Positions 53,272 to 62,341 of a stretch of 64,000 bases of DNA are shown here, one piece after another (within the stretch, counting starts at the first letter, position 1; every line of letters begins with the position of its first letter). The notes beneath the pieces were generated by a model. The model was not told where the DNA came from. It ran no database searches and saw only the letters and a list, made by a program, of their open reading frames with translations. The position numbers and the translations under genes were made by a program. Source of the DNA: Rhizobium deserti (GTDB lineage Bacteria > Pseudomonadota > Alphaproteobacteria > Rhizobiales > Rhizobiaceae); contig NZ_SMTL01000007.1 of NCBI RefSeq assembly GCF_004358025.1, forward strand, positions 124,001-188,000. The letters are read 5' to 3'.

Positions 53272-54170
53272 GCGATCCTTTGCAGGCACCCGGACGGACA
53301 AAGATTGCCTTCCTGGGCACCGGCCTGATGGGGGCGCCGATGGCGCGCCGCCTGCTCGGTGCAGGTTATGCCGTGTCCGTGTGGAACCGGGATCCGAACA
53401 AAGCACTGCCCTTGCAGGGGGATGGGGCTGCAATTGCTGCGTCCCCCAGGGAGGTCATCGCTGATGCGGAGATCGTCTTCACGATGCTCACCAATGGCGA
53501 GGCGGTGGGGGAGGTCTTGTTCGACAGCGGTTGTGCAGAAGCACTTAAGCAAGGCACTGTAGTCGTCGATACCAGTTCGATAGCGCCAAACCTGGCGCGC
53601 CAGCATGCGGCACGTTTGCGGCAGAAAGGGATCACGCATCTGGATGCGCCAGTGTCTGGCGGCGTAGTCGGCGCCGAATCAGGAACATTGGCGATTATGG
53701 CCGGCGGCGAACCGGACGTGGTTGAACGCCTTGCCGATGTCTTTGCCGCACTTGGGCGCGTGACCCATGTCGGCCCGAGCGGTGCCGGTCAGGTCTGCAA
53801 GCTGGCCAATCAGCAGATCGTCGCAATCACCATTGGCGCGATCGCGGAAGCCATGGTGCTGGTGGAAGCCGGTGGCGCATCGCGCGAAGCATTCCGGACC
53901 GCTATCCGAGGCGGCTTTGCCGAAAGCCGCATCCTCGACCTGCATGGCAGCCGAATGATTCGGCGCGATTTTGAACCCGGGGGCTCGTCACGCAACCAAC
54001 TTAAGGATCTCGATGCAGTGGCAGCGCTTGCCGAAGCCCTTTCGCTTAACCTTCCGCTGACCGAGAGTGTGCGCGAAGCGTTCAACACCTTCGTGGTCGA
54101 GGGCGGCGGGGATAAGGACCATAGCGCGCTCCTGCTTCATCTCGAGAAGCTAAACGCTCGCTCGCAGTAG
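53268..54170 (+). CDS. 3-hydroxyisobutyrate-dehydrogenase-family enzyme (GlxR/LtnD-like)
   Basis: This 300-residue beta-hydroxyacid dehydrogenase has the N-terminal NAD motif FLGTGLMGAPMARRL, the substrate loop DAPVSGGVVGAESGTL, and catalytic Lys in GQVCKLANQQ. The family includes tartronate semialdehyde reductase, L-threonate dehydrogenase and 3-hydroxyisobutyrate dehydrogenase. It is translationally coupled to the DenD-like gene, so both probably act in sequence or on related tetronates. The following 223-base gap (54171-54393) carries only a stress-sigma-like promoter. Confidence 0.88.
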   Translation: MSDPLQAPGRTKIAFLGTGLMGAPMARRLLGAGYAVSVWNRDPNKALPLQGDGAAIAASPREVIADAEIVFTMLTNGEAVGEVLFDSGCAEALKQGTVVVDTSSIAPNLARQHAARLRQKGITHLDAPVSGGVVGAESGTLAIMAGGEPDVVERLADVFAALGRVTHVGPSGAGQVCKLANQQIVAITIGAIAEAMVLVEAGGASREAFRTAIRGGFAESRILDLHGSRMIRRDFEPGGSSRNQLKDLDAVAALAEALSLNLPLTESVREAFNTFVVEGGGDKDHSALLLHLEKLNARSQ

Positions 54171-54255
54171 AAGTGTTGATGCGGGCAGATCTGGCGGGCC
54201 GCCACCTTCAGGTCTAAACGAGAAGCACAACGGGCTAGGGTGAGGACTGGAGTGG

Positions 54256-54280
54256 GGAACTTATTGCCCCCCTTCCGCTT
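54256..54280 (+). promoter_or_regulatory. sigma-EcfG/RpoE2-like promoter before the GH15 gene
   Basis: GGAAC at 54256-54260 is followed after 18 bases by TT, the rhizobial general-stress form GGAAC-N18/19-TT. The two bases before TT (GC) do not match CG of the fuller consensus. It would give a leader of roughly 105 bases before the GTG at 54394. Confidence 0.3.
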
Positions 54281-54393
54281 TTGCTTGTCTTCAGCCTTTG
54301 AAAGCCGTGAGATGACATCAGCCAGCCAAGAAGCCGACCGCGCTCCAGCCCGCTACCGCGCCACCTCCATAAACAACAACATCCTCGGCTGAC

Positions 54394-56181
54394 GTGCTTC
54401 ATTCTCTCGTACCGGAACGGACCGACGGCCACCTTCCCTTGGAGCATTATGCGGCTTTGGGAGACGGCCGCTCGGTGGCGCTTGTCGGAGCCGATGGCTC
54501 CATCGACTGGTGGTGCGCGCCGAACATGGATTCCCAGCCGCTGTTCAACCGTCTCCATGATGCCCACAACGGCGGGCGATTTTCAGCAACTCCGCTCGCC
54601 CCGTTCAAGATCGAACGCCGATACCGGCAAAACAGCAATGTGCTCGAAACCACCTTCATCACGAAGGATGGCGTTGCTCGTGTGACAGAATCCTTGAACA
54701 GCGGTGTTTCGGGTCGGCTCCCCTGGTGCGAACTCGCCCGCCGCATCGAAGGAATTTCGGGCAGTGTCGAATTTGAGATCGTGCAGCGGCCGACCGCCTC
54801 AGGGCGTCCTTTGAGGCGACAGGAGCATGAGAACGCCACTGTCCGCTATGTCGGGGACATGACCACCACCTTCTGTCACGACAACAAGGTCACGCTGAGC
54901 GAAGACGACGATAACCAGACTATCGCTCACCATACGACCAGTCCCGGCAGCCGCACTTGCATTGCGCTTCTGGTCGCAGGCGAAGGTCCGCTGGCCATAC
55001 CGGCAAACCAGGCGATCGATGAACGAATTGACCTCAGCGATCAGGAATGGCGGCGCTGGTCGGGCGAACTCACCTATGACGGCCCGTTTGCCGAGGACCT
55101 GATACGCTGCGCTCTATCGTTGAAATTCCTTTTGTATTCCGCGACAGGAGCTATCGCCGCTGCCGCAACATTCGGGCTCCCTGAGCGCTTTGGCGGCGAC
55201 AAGAATTACGACTACCGCTATGCCTGGATCAGGGATGCAGCCTACACGATCAAGGCTTTGCTACGCGCTGGAGCGCTGCCGGAGCCAATCGCCGCGTTCG
55301 GCTGGCTGATACGAACGCTTTCTGCCGAAGATTCGCAGCCGAGGGTCGTTTACACGCTGGATGGCAGAGAAGTCCCGTCCGAAAAGGATCTCGACGTTCC
55401 CGGGTACCGAAATTCGAGGCCCGTCCGGATCGGAAACCGAGCTAAACATCAGGTTCAGCTCAGCTGTTATGGCGACATATTGGAGACGGCTGTTCTGTTC
55501 GTCAAAAAAGGGCATGTGCTCGATCCCATAACTGCCCGTTTCTTGAAGGTGTTGGCGGATCAAATTTCAGACAGATGGCGCCAGAAGGACTCCGGCATAT
55601 GGGAGCTTGAAGACCTCCAGCATTACACATTTTCCAAGATCGGCTGTTGGGTGGCGCTATCGCGGGCGGTGGAGCTCGCTGACGGCGGACATATCGACAG
55701 CCAGAACCGTGATCGCTGGGCCGCCGAGGCGGAGCAGGTAAAGGATTGGGTGGACACCCATTGTTGGTCGGAGACCAGACAATCCTATACCTTCTATCCG
55801 GGTACCGATCGGCTGGATGCGGCTCTCTTGCTGACGACCCGCTTCGGTTTCGAACATGAAGGTCGCTTGGCGAAGACCCGTAAGGCGATCGAGCAGGAGC
55901 TAGCGGTAGGTCCGCTTGTTTATCGCTATAGTGGCGTTGAGAAGGAAGAAGGGGCTTTCGTCGCCTGCTCATGCTGGCTAGTGGAAGCCTATGCTTTTCT
56001 TGGTGAGCCGGACCGGGCAGCGAGGATGCTGGAGGCGCTTCTCGAAAAGCTCGGCAACAATTTCGGCATCTTGAACGAGCTGATCGATCCGGCAACTGGC
56101 GCGGGCCTCGGCAATCTGCCTCAAGGGCTGAGCCATCTGGCGCTGTTACATGCAATCTTTTCGATCCAGGAAAACCAGTAG
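54394..56181 (+). CDS. glycoside hydrolase family 15 protein (glucoamylase/trehalase-like)
   Basis: This 595-residue protein has an N-terminal beta-sandwich (about 1-230; ALVGADGSIDWWCAPNMDS) and an alpha6/alpha6 barrel (about 240-595; NYDYRYAWIRDAAYTIKALL). The catalytic acids are expected in the SGIWELED and EEGAFVACSCWLVEAY regions. Members hydrolyse alpha-linked glucose polymers or trehalose; many soil bacteria carry them as stress-related trehalase/glucoamylase-like proteins. The start is GTG 54394, with no strong ribosome site. No signal peptide is seen, so it is cytosolic. Confidence 0.9.
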   Translation: MLHSLVPERTDGHLPLEHYAALGDGRSVALVGADGSIDWWCAPNMDSQPLFNRLHDAHNGGRFSATPLAPFKIERRYRQNSNVLETTFITKDGVARVTESLNSGVSGRLPWCELARRIEGISGSVEFEIVQRPTASGRPLRRQEHENATVRYVGDMTTTFCHDNKVTLSEDDDNQTIAHHTTSPGSRTCIALLVAGEGPLAIPANQAIDERIDLSDQEWRRWSGELTYDGPFAEDLIRCALSLKFLLYSATGAIAAAATFGLPERFGGDKNYDYRYAWIRDAAYTIKALLRAGALPEPIAAFGWLIRTLSAEDSQPRVVYTLDGREVPSEKDLDVPGYRNSRPVRIGNRAKHQVQLSCYGDILETAVLFVKKGHVLDPITARFLKVLADQISDRWRQKDSGIWELEDLQHYTFSKIGCWVALSRAVELADGGHIDSQNRDRWAAEAEQVKDWVDTHCWSETRQSYTFYPGTDRLDAALLLTTRFGFEHEGRLAKTRKAIEQELAVGPLVYRYSGVEKEEGAFVACSCWLVEAYAFLGEPDRAARMLEALLEKLGNNFGILNELIDPATGAGLGNLPQGLSHLALLHAIFSIQENQ

Positions 56182-56194
56182 TTTGTTTACACCG

Positions 56195-56219
56195 GGAACG
56201 CCCCCTCGATCCCAATGTT
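56195..56219 (+). promoter_or_regulatory. sigma-EcfG/RpoE2-like promoter before the SMP-30 gene
   Basis: GGAAC at 56195-56199 is followed after 16 bases by TGTT (GGAAC-N18-TT), and the ATG is 69 bases downstream. The match is three of four bases in the -10 CGTT. Confidence 0.45.
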
Positions 56220-56287
56220 AGCTGGACTGGACAAGCGGCCGAACTGACGCCTGCATCCTTCCCACGTCTTGATCGGAGCCTCCCCCC

Positions 56288-57163
56288 ATGCGCGCAGTAG
56301 ATCTTCTGGATGACACCCTGCCGTTATCGCAACTTAGCGAAGGCGCATTCTGGGACCGCGCCAGCGGCACGCTTCTCTGGGTCGATATCCTCGGCCAACG
56401 CATCCACACCTATGACCTTGGCCAGAGGCAACATGTCTCGCTAGCGACCCCCAGCAGCGTCAGCTTCGCATTTCCCTACGGAGAAAACCGTGTAATAGCC
56501 GGGCTGCAAGATGGCTTGTACCAGATGGAGCGAAGCGGCGAGAGCAGGGCGGAACCGGTTGCCTTGCTGGACCTGCCGCACGAACATCGCCTCAACGATG
56601 GTCAGTGTGATCCACGGGGACGCCTATGGGTGGGAACGATCTGCACGGCCGACGATCCCTCTGCGACCGCAGCCCTTTATCGTCTGGAGAACGGGCGCCT
56701 GCAGGAAGTGGAGGGCGGCTATGTGAATGCGAACGGCAAAGGATGGAGCCCGGATGGGAAGATCATGTATCACGCCGACACGAGCCGCAGCACGATCTGG
56801 CAATATGACTACGACCTTCCCACAGGCGGCCTGTCCGGAAAACGAGTTTTCGTCAGCCTGGATAACGCCAGTCCCGATGGTCTGTGCGTGGATTCGCAAG
56901 GTCGGGTCTTCGCGGCCCTCTACGGCGGATCGGCAGTTGCGGTTTTCTCCCCTCGGGGCGAGATGATCGACAGGATCGAGCTACCGGTTCCTAACGTGAC
57001 CAGTTGCACCTTCGGTGGAGACGACCACCGGACCCTCTTCATTACCACCGCCTATGATGGGCTTGATCCTCAACAGCGCAACGAGTTTCCCTTTTCGGGG
57101 CAGATATTCACGACGGAGATGGATGTCCCGGGACAGCTGAACGACGGTCTGAAGCTGGTCTAA
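56288..57163 (+). CDS. SMP-30/gluconolactonase-family lactonase
   Basis: This 291-residue six-bladed beta-propeller shows the metal residues of the family: Glu in LSEGAFWDRASGTLLWVDI (about residue 18), Asn in EHRLNDGQCDPRGRLWVGT, and Asp in LDNASPDGLCVD. It hydrolyses sugar lactones such as gluconolactone or related aldonolactones. A ribosome site is weak (CGGAG 10 bases before ATG). It is probably transcribed separately from the GH15 gene by its own stress-type promoter, although both point the same way. Confidence 0.9.
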   Translation: MRAVDLLDDTLPLSQLSEGAFWDRASGTLLWVDILGQRIHTYDLGQRQHVSLATPSSVSFAFPYGENRVIAGLQDGLYQMERSGESRAEPVALLDLPHEHRLNDGQCDPRGRLWVGTICTADDPSATAALYRLENGRLQEVEGGYVNANGKGWSPDGKIMYHADTSRSTIWQYDYDLPTGGLSGKRVFVSLDNASPDGLCVDSQGRVFAALYGGSAVAVFSPRGEMIDRIELPVPNVTSCTFGGDDHRTLFITTAYDGLDPQQRNEFPFSGQIFTTEMDVPGQLNDGLKLV

Positions 57164-57212
57164 GACAGCTCGCCTCAGTGCACACGCTGCCTTAAATCTG
57201 AAGCAAGGGCGC

Positions 57213-57237
57213 GGAACCCTGTCCCAGCTTGCCAGTT
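57213..57237 (+). promoter_or_regulatory. sigma-EcfG/RpoE2-like promoter before the DUF2934 gene
   Basis: GGAAC at 57213-57217 is followed after 16 bases by AGTT (GGAAC-N18-TT), 58 bases before the ATG. DUF2934 genes are often stress-regulated in rhizobia, which supports the call. Confidence 0.5.
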
Positions 57238-57294
57238 AGCGAAACATCGCCTGTGCGGTTTGCGATGAAGCCCACATGACTTGGAGGAAGGGTA

Positions 57295-57576
57295 ATGGTT
57301 CAGGGAAGCCGGGAAGAGCGCATACGTGCGCGTGCTCACCAGATCTGGGAGGATGAGGGAAGAGCAGAGGGCAACGACGAGCGCCATTGGCAGCAGGCCA
57401 GCAACGAAATTGATGCAGAGACCTTTGCCGACGGCGGCGGCCAGCCGGGCGGTGCATCCGGGATCGCCAGCAGCTTGCAGCCCGGCGGCATGTCGCCAGG
57501 CGGCGAACCGGCTGCCGGTGCCGACAGCTTAGGCTCGGTTGAAAAAGCAGGCCGAGGCGTAACGGGACCTAACTGA
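57295..57576 (+). CDS. DUF2934 family protein
   Basis: This 93-residue soluble protein has an N-terminal DUF2934 motif (REERIRARAHQIWEDEGRAEGNDERHW). The Gly/Ala/Pro-rich tail (about residues 48-93) is probably disordered. TTGGAGGAAGGG precedes the ATG. The function is unknown; such proteins accompany stress genes in rhizobia. The 60-residue protein downstream may be co-expressed. Confidence 0.8.
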   Translation: MVQGSREERIRARAHQIWEDEGRAEGNDERHWQQASNEIDAETFADGGGQPGGASGIASSLQPGGMSPGGEPAAGADSLGSVEKAGRGVTGPN

Positions 57577-57647
57577 AGGCGCTGCATCGCCAAATCGATC
57601 GGCGCCCTATGAGAAACGAGGCGTCTGGCTATTTCAGGAGATGAATC

Positions 57648-57830
57648 ATGTCACGTGAAAAGCTTACAGATGGTCTTAACGATCGCGCCAAAGATGCCGC
57701 GATTGGCCAGACCGCAGCCGGTATTCCCGACGATAGCGGACCGCCCGTTGAGGTGGATGAAAAGACTTTCAAGGCGATGGCCGAGAAACTCTTGGCCGAC
57801 CGTAGCAAGGACGAAAAGCCAGAGAATTGA
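57648..57830 (+). CDS. small hypothetical protein, 60 residues
   Basis: This is a charged, Cys-free, hydrophilic protein (MSREKLTDGLNDRAKDAA... ending DEKPEN) without membrane segments. It follows the DUF2934 gene by 71 bases, and AGGAGATG precedes its start. Its codon use is normal. It ends 17 bases before the stop of the convergent GntR gene. I do not recognise a family. Confidence 0.6.
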   Translation: MSREKLTDGLNDRAKDAAIGQTAAGIPDDSGPPVEVDEKTFKAMAEKLLADRSKDEKPEN

Positions 57831-57847
57831 CGCGCGAAGTTGGCCTG

Positions 57848-58519
57848 TTAGCCTTCCAGCCAGCGCCGACCCGAGGCCGTCAGGTGGGAATGCATCGCGG
57901 CCTGAGCAGCCAAGGGGTCGCGCGCTTCGAGTGCGAGTACGACAGCTTCGTGTTCGTGAAGTGCAATGACCCAGCTTTCCGGCGTCTCGAAACGACCGCG
58001 AATGCGCTCCGACATCGGGCTGTGCCTTTCATCAAAAAGGTTGGCAACGATTTCTGCCAGAACCGCATTGCCGGCCTGTTGCGCAATCGCAAGATGGAAT
58101 TGCCGGTCCTGCTCCATCGGCTTTCGGCCAGCGGCTATTTCCGCCCGCATGGTGGAAAGGATCTGCTGAAGAAGCTCTATCGTATCCTCCTTCATCGCCG
58201 CTGTCGCCTGGACGATCAGCGCACTTTCGATGAGCGCGCGTGCCTGCATCAATTCGGTCGGGCTTTCGCCCAGAGACCGACCTGAAGAAATAGGCTTGCT
58301 CGAGGAGAGCACGTAAATCCCGGAACCCATGCGGATCTCGATCGCACCCTCGATTTCAAGCGCAATCAGAGCCTCACGCAAGGAGGGTCTGGAAACGCCG
58401 AGCTGCTGGGCAAGCTCACGTTCCGCCGGTAATCGCGCCCCTGGCGGATACTGGCCTCTTAAGACCAGTGATCGAACCTGGTCGGCAATCTGTTGATAGA
58501 GGCGTCTCGGTTCGGACAT
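57848..58519 (-). CDS. GntR-family regulator, FadR/FCD type
   Basis: This 223-residue regulator has a winged helix (LYQQIADQVRSLVLRGQYPPGARLPAERELAQQLGVSRPSLREALIAL pattern) and an FCD ligand domain (about 95-215; QDRQFHLAIAQQAG, LHEHEAVV). ATG 58519 begins just before the HTH. The frame runs on to 58576 but would overlap the divergent promoter region. It is divergent from the ribose-type ABC/fucose-like operon and probably represses it in the absence of sugar acid. Confidence 0.9.
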   Translation of the reverse strand: MSEPRRLYQQIADQVRSLVLRGQYPPGARLPAERELAQQLGVSRPSLREALIALEIEGAIEIRMGSGIYVLSSSKPISSGRSLGESPTELMQARALIESALIVQATAAMKEDTIELLQQILSTMRAEIAAGRKPMEQDRQFHLAIAQQAGNAVLAEIVANLFDERHSPMSERIRGRFETPESWVIALHEHEAVVLALEARDPLAAQAAMHSHLTASGRRWLEG

Positions 58520-58686
58520 TGCGTTGGTCAGGCCAGTTGCAGCACAAATGATCTTTATGGCATGGTAACGTGCCAAGGAAGAGCTCCTCCAGTTATTTTG
58601 CTCAGAATTGGCTTGACCAATATCCGAGAGCGGTCATAGTTAGGCGCATGAGGACCGGAAGGTCTTCACGCGAGGAGGAGATCGCG

Positions 58687-60234
58687 ATGGGAGGAACGCC
58701 GCTGACTGTCCCCAAGGCCGATCTTGGGCGGACACTGCTGAAGCTTGAGGATGTCTCGAAAGAGTTTCCCGGGGTCAAAGCGCTGTCCAATGTGAATTTC
58801 GACCTGCGCGCTGGCGAGGTTCATGCCGTCTGCGGCGAAAACGGCGCGGGCAAATCGACGCTGATGAAGATTATCAGCGGCGTCTACCAGCCAGATGGCG
58901 GCACCATCTTCCATAATGGTCAGCCTGCCCGCTTTGCTTCGACCTTGCAATCGGAAGCAGCCGGCATTGCCATCATTCACCAGGAGCTGAACCTCGTTCC
59001 GCATCTGTCGGTGGCCGAAAACATTTATCTGGCACGCGAACCGCGCTGGGGCTTTCTCGTCGATCGCCGCAGGCTCCTGGAGGATGCCGGACGCTGCTTG
59101 GACAGGTTGGGCGTCTCTATTGATCCATCACGCCAGGTCCGTACTCTTTCCGTCGCTCAGTGCCAGATGGTTGAGATTGCCAAGGCCTTGTCGCTTGATG
59201 CCTCTGTGCTCATTATGGACGAGCCGACCTCGTCGCTGACGGAGCAGGAAGCCCAGTTACTGTTTCGGGTCATTCGAGACCTCAAGGCAGCCGGCACCGG
59301 CATCATCTACATTTCCCACCGGCTGGACGAGCTGGCAGAGATCGTGGATCGTGTGACTGTGCTGCGTGACGGGCGCTACATTTCCACCAACGATTTCGCC
59401 GATGTGACGGTCGACGACATAGTCTCCCGAATGGTCGGCCGCTCGCTGGAGGACAAGTTTCCGGAGCCGACCCGCCAACCCGGCAGTGAGGTGATCTTCG
59501 CTGTTTCCGGCCTCACCAAGAGCGGCGTGTTTTCCGACATTTCCTTTGAAATCCGGCGTGGTGAAATCTTGGGCTTCGCTGGCTTGATGGGAGCTGGGCG
59601 GACCGAGGTGGCACGCGCGATATTTGGAGCCGATCCCTATGACGCCGGCACGATCACGCTGGCCGGAGAAACGATCTCGATCGCCAATCCCCGGGCCGCG
59701 ATCGATGCGGGGATTGCTTATCTGTCCGAGGACCGTAAGTCGCAGGGTCTGGCTGTCAAAATGCCGGTCGACGTCAATATGGTCATGGCCAATATGGGCG
59801 CGGTCAGCAGTTCGCTTGGGATCATCGATCGCCAGCGTCAGCGGTCTGCAAGCCAGCGCTATGTGGATCTTCTGAACATCAGAACCCCGAGCCTGAACCA
59901 GCCGGTAAGGCTCTTGTCGGGCGGCAACCAGCAGAAGATCATCATCGGCAAATGGCTGTTTCGCCAGCCGCGTATCATGTTCTTCGACGAGCCGACCCGC
60001 GGCATTGATGTCGGCGCCAAATTTGCGATCTACCAGGTCATGGACGAGCTCGCCGCCCAAGGCATTGGCATCGTGCTCATCAGCTCAGAACTGCCTGAGG
60101 TTCTGGGACTTTCGGACAGGGTCGCAGTGTTTCACAACGGCCGCATCACTGCCACTTTGGTGACCCGCGAAACCTCACAGGAAGAGATCATGCATTACGC
60201 ATCTGGCAGCGGCCGACGCGGCGAACAGGAATAA
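58687..60234 (+). CDS. sugar ABC transporter ATP-binding protein (RbsA/XylG type)
   Basis: This 515-residue protein has two tandem ATPase domains. The first has Walker A GENGAGKST and Walker B VLIMDEPTSSL. The second lacks a full Walker A but has LLSGGNQQKIIIGKWL and FFDEPTRGIDVG. This is the usual form of monosaccharide importers. AGGAGGAG six bases before ATG 58687 fixes the start; an open frame reaches back to 58570. It is the first gene of the 58687-64000 operon. Confidence 0.95.
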   Translation: MGGTPLTVPKADLGRTLLKLEDVSKEFPGVKALSNVNFDLRAGEVHAVCGENGAGKSTLMKIISGVYQPDGGTIFHNGQPARFASTLQSEAAGIAIIHQELNLVPHLSVAENIYLAREPRWGFLVDRRRLLEDAGRCLDRLGVSIDPSRQVRTLSVAQCQMVEIAKALSLDASVLIMDEPTSSLTEQEAQLLFRVIRDLKAAGTGIIYISHRLDELAEIVDRVTVLRDGRYISTNDFADVTVDDIVSRMVGRSLEDKFPEPTRQPGSEVIFAVSGLTKSGVFSDISFEIRRGEILGFAGLMGAGRTEVARAIFGADPYDAGTITLAGETISIANPRAAIDAGIAYLSEDRKSQGLAVKMPVDVNMVMANMGAVSSSLGIIDRQRQRSASQRYVDLLNIRTPSLNQPVRLLSGGNQQKIIIGKWLFRQPRIMFFDEPTRGIDVGAKFAIYQVMDELAAQGIGIVLISSELPEVLGLSDRVAVFHNGRITATLVTRETSQEEIMHYASGSGRRGEQE

Positions 60235-60238
60235 GCAT

Positions 60239-61288
60239 ATGGCCGAGATCACCAGCGGAAAACCGTCGCAGCCTGCTCAGCAGCCGGTCCAGGGGCGCCG
60301 GCTCAGTGACCGCCAGAAGGATATCATCCAGAAATTTGCAGCGCTCGGCAGCCTGATCGTACTTGCAGCGGTGTTTTCCACCACCAGCAGCGCCTTCCTG
60401 ACGGTTAATAACGGAATGACGATCGCCTTGCAGGTGACCTCGATCGCGCTTCTGGGCATAGGTGCCACTTATGTGATTATTACCGGCGGGATCGACCTTT
60501 CCGTCGGCTCAGTCCTAGCGCTGGCGGGTGTGGTGGCGGCTCTGGCCGTCAAGGAGCTTTCCATGCCGATCTGGATCGCCATGCTGCTCGGCATTCTGAC
60601 CGGCTCGATCTGTGGCCTGATCAACGGCTTCGTGGTCACGCAACTGCGGCTTCCGCCTTTCATTGCTACTTTGGGCATGATGCTGATTGCCCGCGGTGTC
60701 GCTCTGCAGATTACTGGTGCCCGCGCCGTTTCAGGACTTGGGGAAGCCTTTGGCGAGCTTGGCAACGGCTCCTTGTTTCGGTTTGAATCGCTGGATGAGC
60801 AGGGCTTTCCCGTGGTTGCTTTCCCCGGCATTCCTTATCCTGTGGTGCTGATGATCGCCATCGCGCTCGTTGCCGCCTTCGTGCTCAACCGCACGGTGCT
60901 CGGCCGCTATATTTATGCCATCGGCTCGAACGTGGACGCGGCAAGGCTTTCCGGGGTCAACGTCGCTCGGGTCACGATATTCACCTACGTTGTTTCCGGA
61001 ACCCTCGCCGGGCTGACCGGCTGCGTGTTGATGTCACGACTGGTAACGGCGCAGCCGAATGAAGGCGTCGCCTACGAACTCGATGCGATCGCCAGCGCCG
61101 TCATCGGCGGCACCTCGCTGATCGGCGGCGTCGGCACGATTTCGGGAACGGCGATCGGCGCCTTCGTCATCGGCATCCTGCGCAATGGGCTGAACATGAA
61201 CGGCGTCTCGGCCTTCACCCAGCAGATCATCATCGGGCTCGTCATTCTGGTCACCGTCTGGATCGATCAACTGCGCAACCGCCGGTGA
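60239..61288 (+). CDS. sugar ABC transporter permease (RbsC type)
   Basis: This 349-residue permease has about eight to ten helices and family motifs GGIDLSVGSVLALAGVVAA, GLINGFVVTQLRLPPFIATLGMM and GRYIYAIGSNVDAARLSGVNV. AGGAATAAG precedes the ATG, 4 bases after the ATPase stop. It probably works as a homodimer. Confidence 0.95.
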   Translation: MAEITSGKPSQPAQQPVQGRRLSDRQKDIIQKFAALGSLIVLAAVFSTTSSAFLTVNNGMTIALQVTSIALLGIGATYVIITGGIDLSVGSVLALAGVVAALAVKELSMPIWIAMLLGILTGSICGLINGFVVTQLRLPPFIATLGMMLIARGVALQITGARAVSGLGEAFGELGNGSLFRFESLDEQGFPVVAFPGIPYPVVLMIAIALVAAFVLNRTVLGRYIYAIGSNVDAARLSGVNVARVTIFTYVVSGTLAGLTGCVLMSRLVTAQPNEGVAYELDAIASAVIGGTSLIGGVGTISGTAIGAFVIGILRNGLNMNGVSAFTQQIIIGLVILVTVWIDQLRNRR

Positions 61289-61321
61289 GAGGAGCCGGCA
61301 CTACGGCATCGGCAAGAAGAC

Positions 61322-61348
61322 ACGGGAAGGGGAGGAGCCTTCCCCCGT
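61322..61348 (+). terminator. intercistronic hairpin before the binding-protein gene
   Basis: ACGGGAAGG can pair with CCTTCCCCCGT (one bulged C), with a 7-base loop, in the 100-base gap between permease and binding-protein genes. It probably adjusts mRNA stability or relative expression rather than ending transcription. Confidence 0.45.
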
Positions 61349-61388
61349 ATCGGCCCCGGCAGGGCCGCATGTATCGAGGAGGAAAGAT

Positions 61389-62333
61389 ATGCGCAAACTA
61401 ACATTGGCCTTGATGGCTTCGGCCATTGCTCTCGCCGGAGCAACAGGTGTCTCGGCGGCGGAGATTGCCGTGATCGTCAAGACCGTCAACTCGACATTTT
61501 GGCAGAATGTCCAGAAGGGTGCCGAGGCTGCGATCGGCACCTCGAAAGCCGGACACACCATGACCTTCCAGGGTCCGGCCGCCGAATCCGCCATCGCCGA
61601 CGAGGTCAACATGGTGGAGAACGCGGTGAACCGGAAGGTCGCCGGCATCCTGCTTGCACCCTCCGATCCGGACGCTCTGGTTCCTGCTGTCAAAAAGGCT
61701 TGGGAAGCTCGCATTCCCGTGGTCATCATCGACTCGCAGCTCGCACCGAGCGCCGAGAAATATTACCAGGCCTTCCTTGCCACCGACAACAAGAAGGCCG
61801 GCGAACTCGCCGCCAAGGCGCTGATCGACAAGGTCGGCACGACAGGCAAGATCGCGGTCATGTCCTATGTTGCGGGTGCTGGCTCGGAAATTGGTCGTGT
61901 CGGCGGCTTCAACGACTATATCAAGGCAAATTCCAAGCTGCAGATCGTCGGCCCCTTCTATTCGCAGTCGCAGATGGCGACGGCCTTGAACCAGACCACC
62001 GACGTGCTGGCCGCCAACAGCGACCTAGTCGGCATTTTTGGCGCCAACGAGCCGACAGCAATCGGCATGGGCCGTGCCATCAAGCAGGCCGGCAAGGCGG
62101 GCAAGGTCGCAGCCATTGGCTTCGACGGCAATCAGGACCTGCAGGAATTCGTGAAAGACGGCACGCTCAATGCAACCGTCGTCCAGGGCTCCTACCAGAT
62201 GGGCGAGAAGGGAATCGATACGCTCCTGAAAATCCTCAACAAGGAAAAGGTCGACAAGGTCATCGACACCGGCGTCGTCGTGGTCAGCAAGGACAATATC
62301 GACAAGCCGGAAGCAAAGAACGTTCTCTACTGA
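61389..62333 (+). CDS. sugar ABC transporter periplasmic binding protein (RbsB type)
   Basis: This 314-residue protein has a signal peptide (MRKLTLALMASAIALAGATGVSAA) and a type I periplasmic fold (VIVKTVNSTFWQNVQKGAEAAI, ILLAPSDPDALVPAVKKAW, FGANEPTAIGMGRAIKQAG). GAGGAGGAAAG precedes the ATG. The ligand is a monosaccharide; L-fucose or a related deoxysugar fits the enzymes downstream. Confidence 0.95.
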   Translation: MRKLTLALMASAIALAGATGVSAAEIAVIVKTVNSTFWQNVQKGAEAAIGTSKAGHTMTFQGPAAESAIADEVNMVENAVNRKVAGILLAPSDPDALVPAVKKAWEARIPVVIIDSQLAPSAEKYYQAFLATDNKKAGELAAKALIDKVGTTGKIAVMSYVAGAGSEIGRVGGFNDYIKANSKLQIVGPFYSQSQMATALNQTTDVLAANSDLVGIFGANEPTAIGMGRAIKQAGKAGKVAAIGFDGNQDLQEFVKDGTLNATVVQGSYQMGEKGIDTLLKILNKEKVDKVIDTGVVVVSKDNIDKPEAKNVLY

Positions 62334-62341
62334 TCGTGTCT

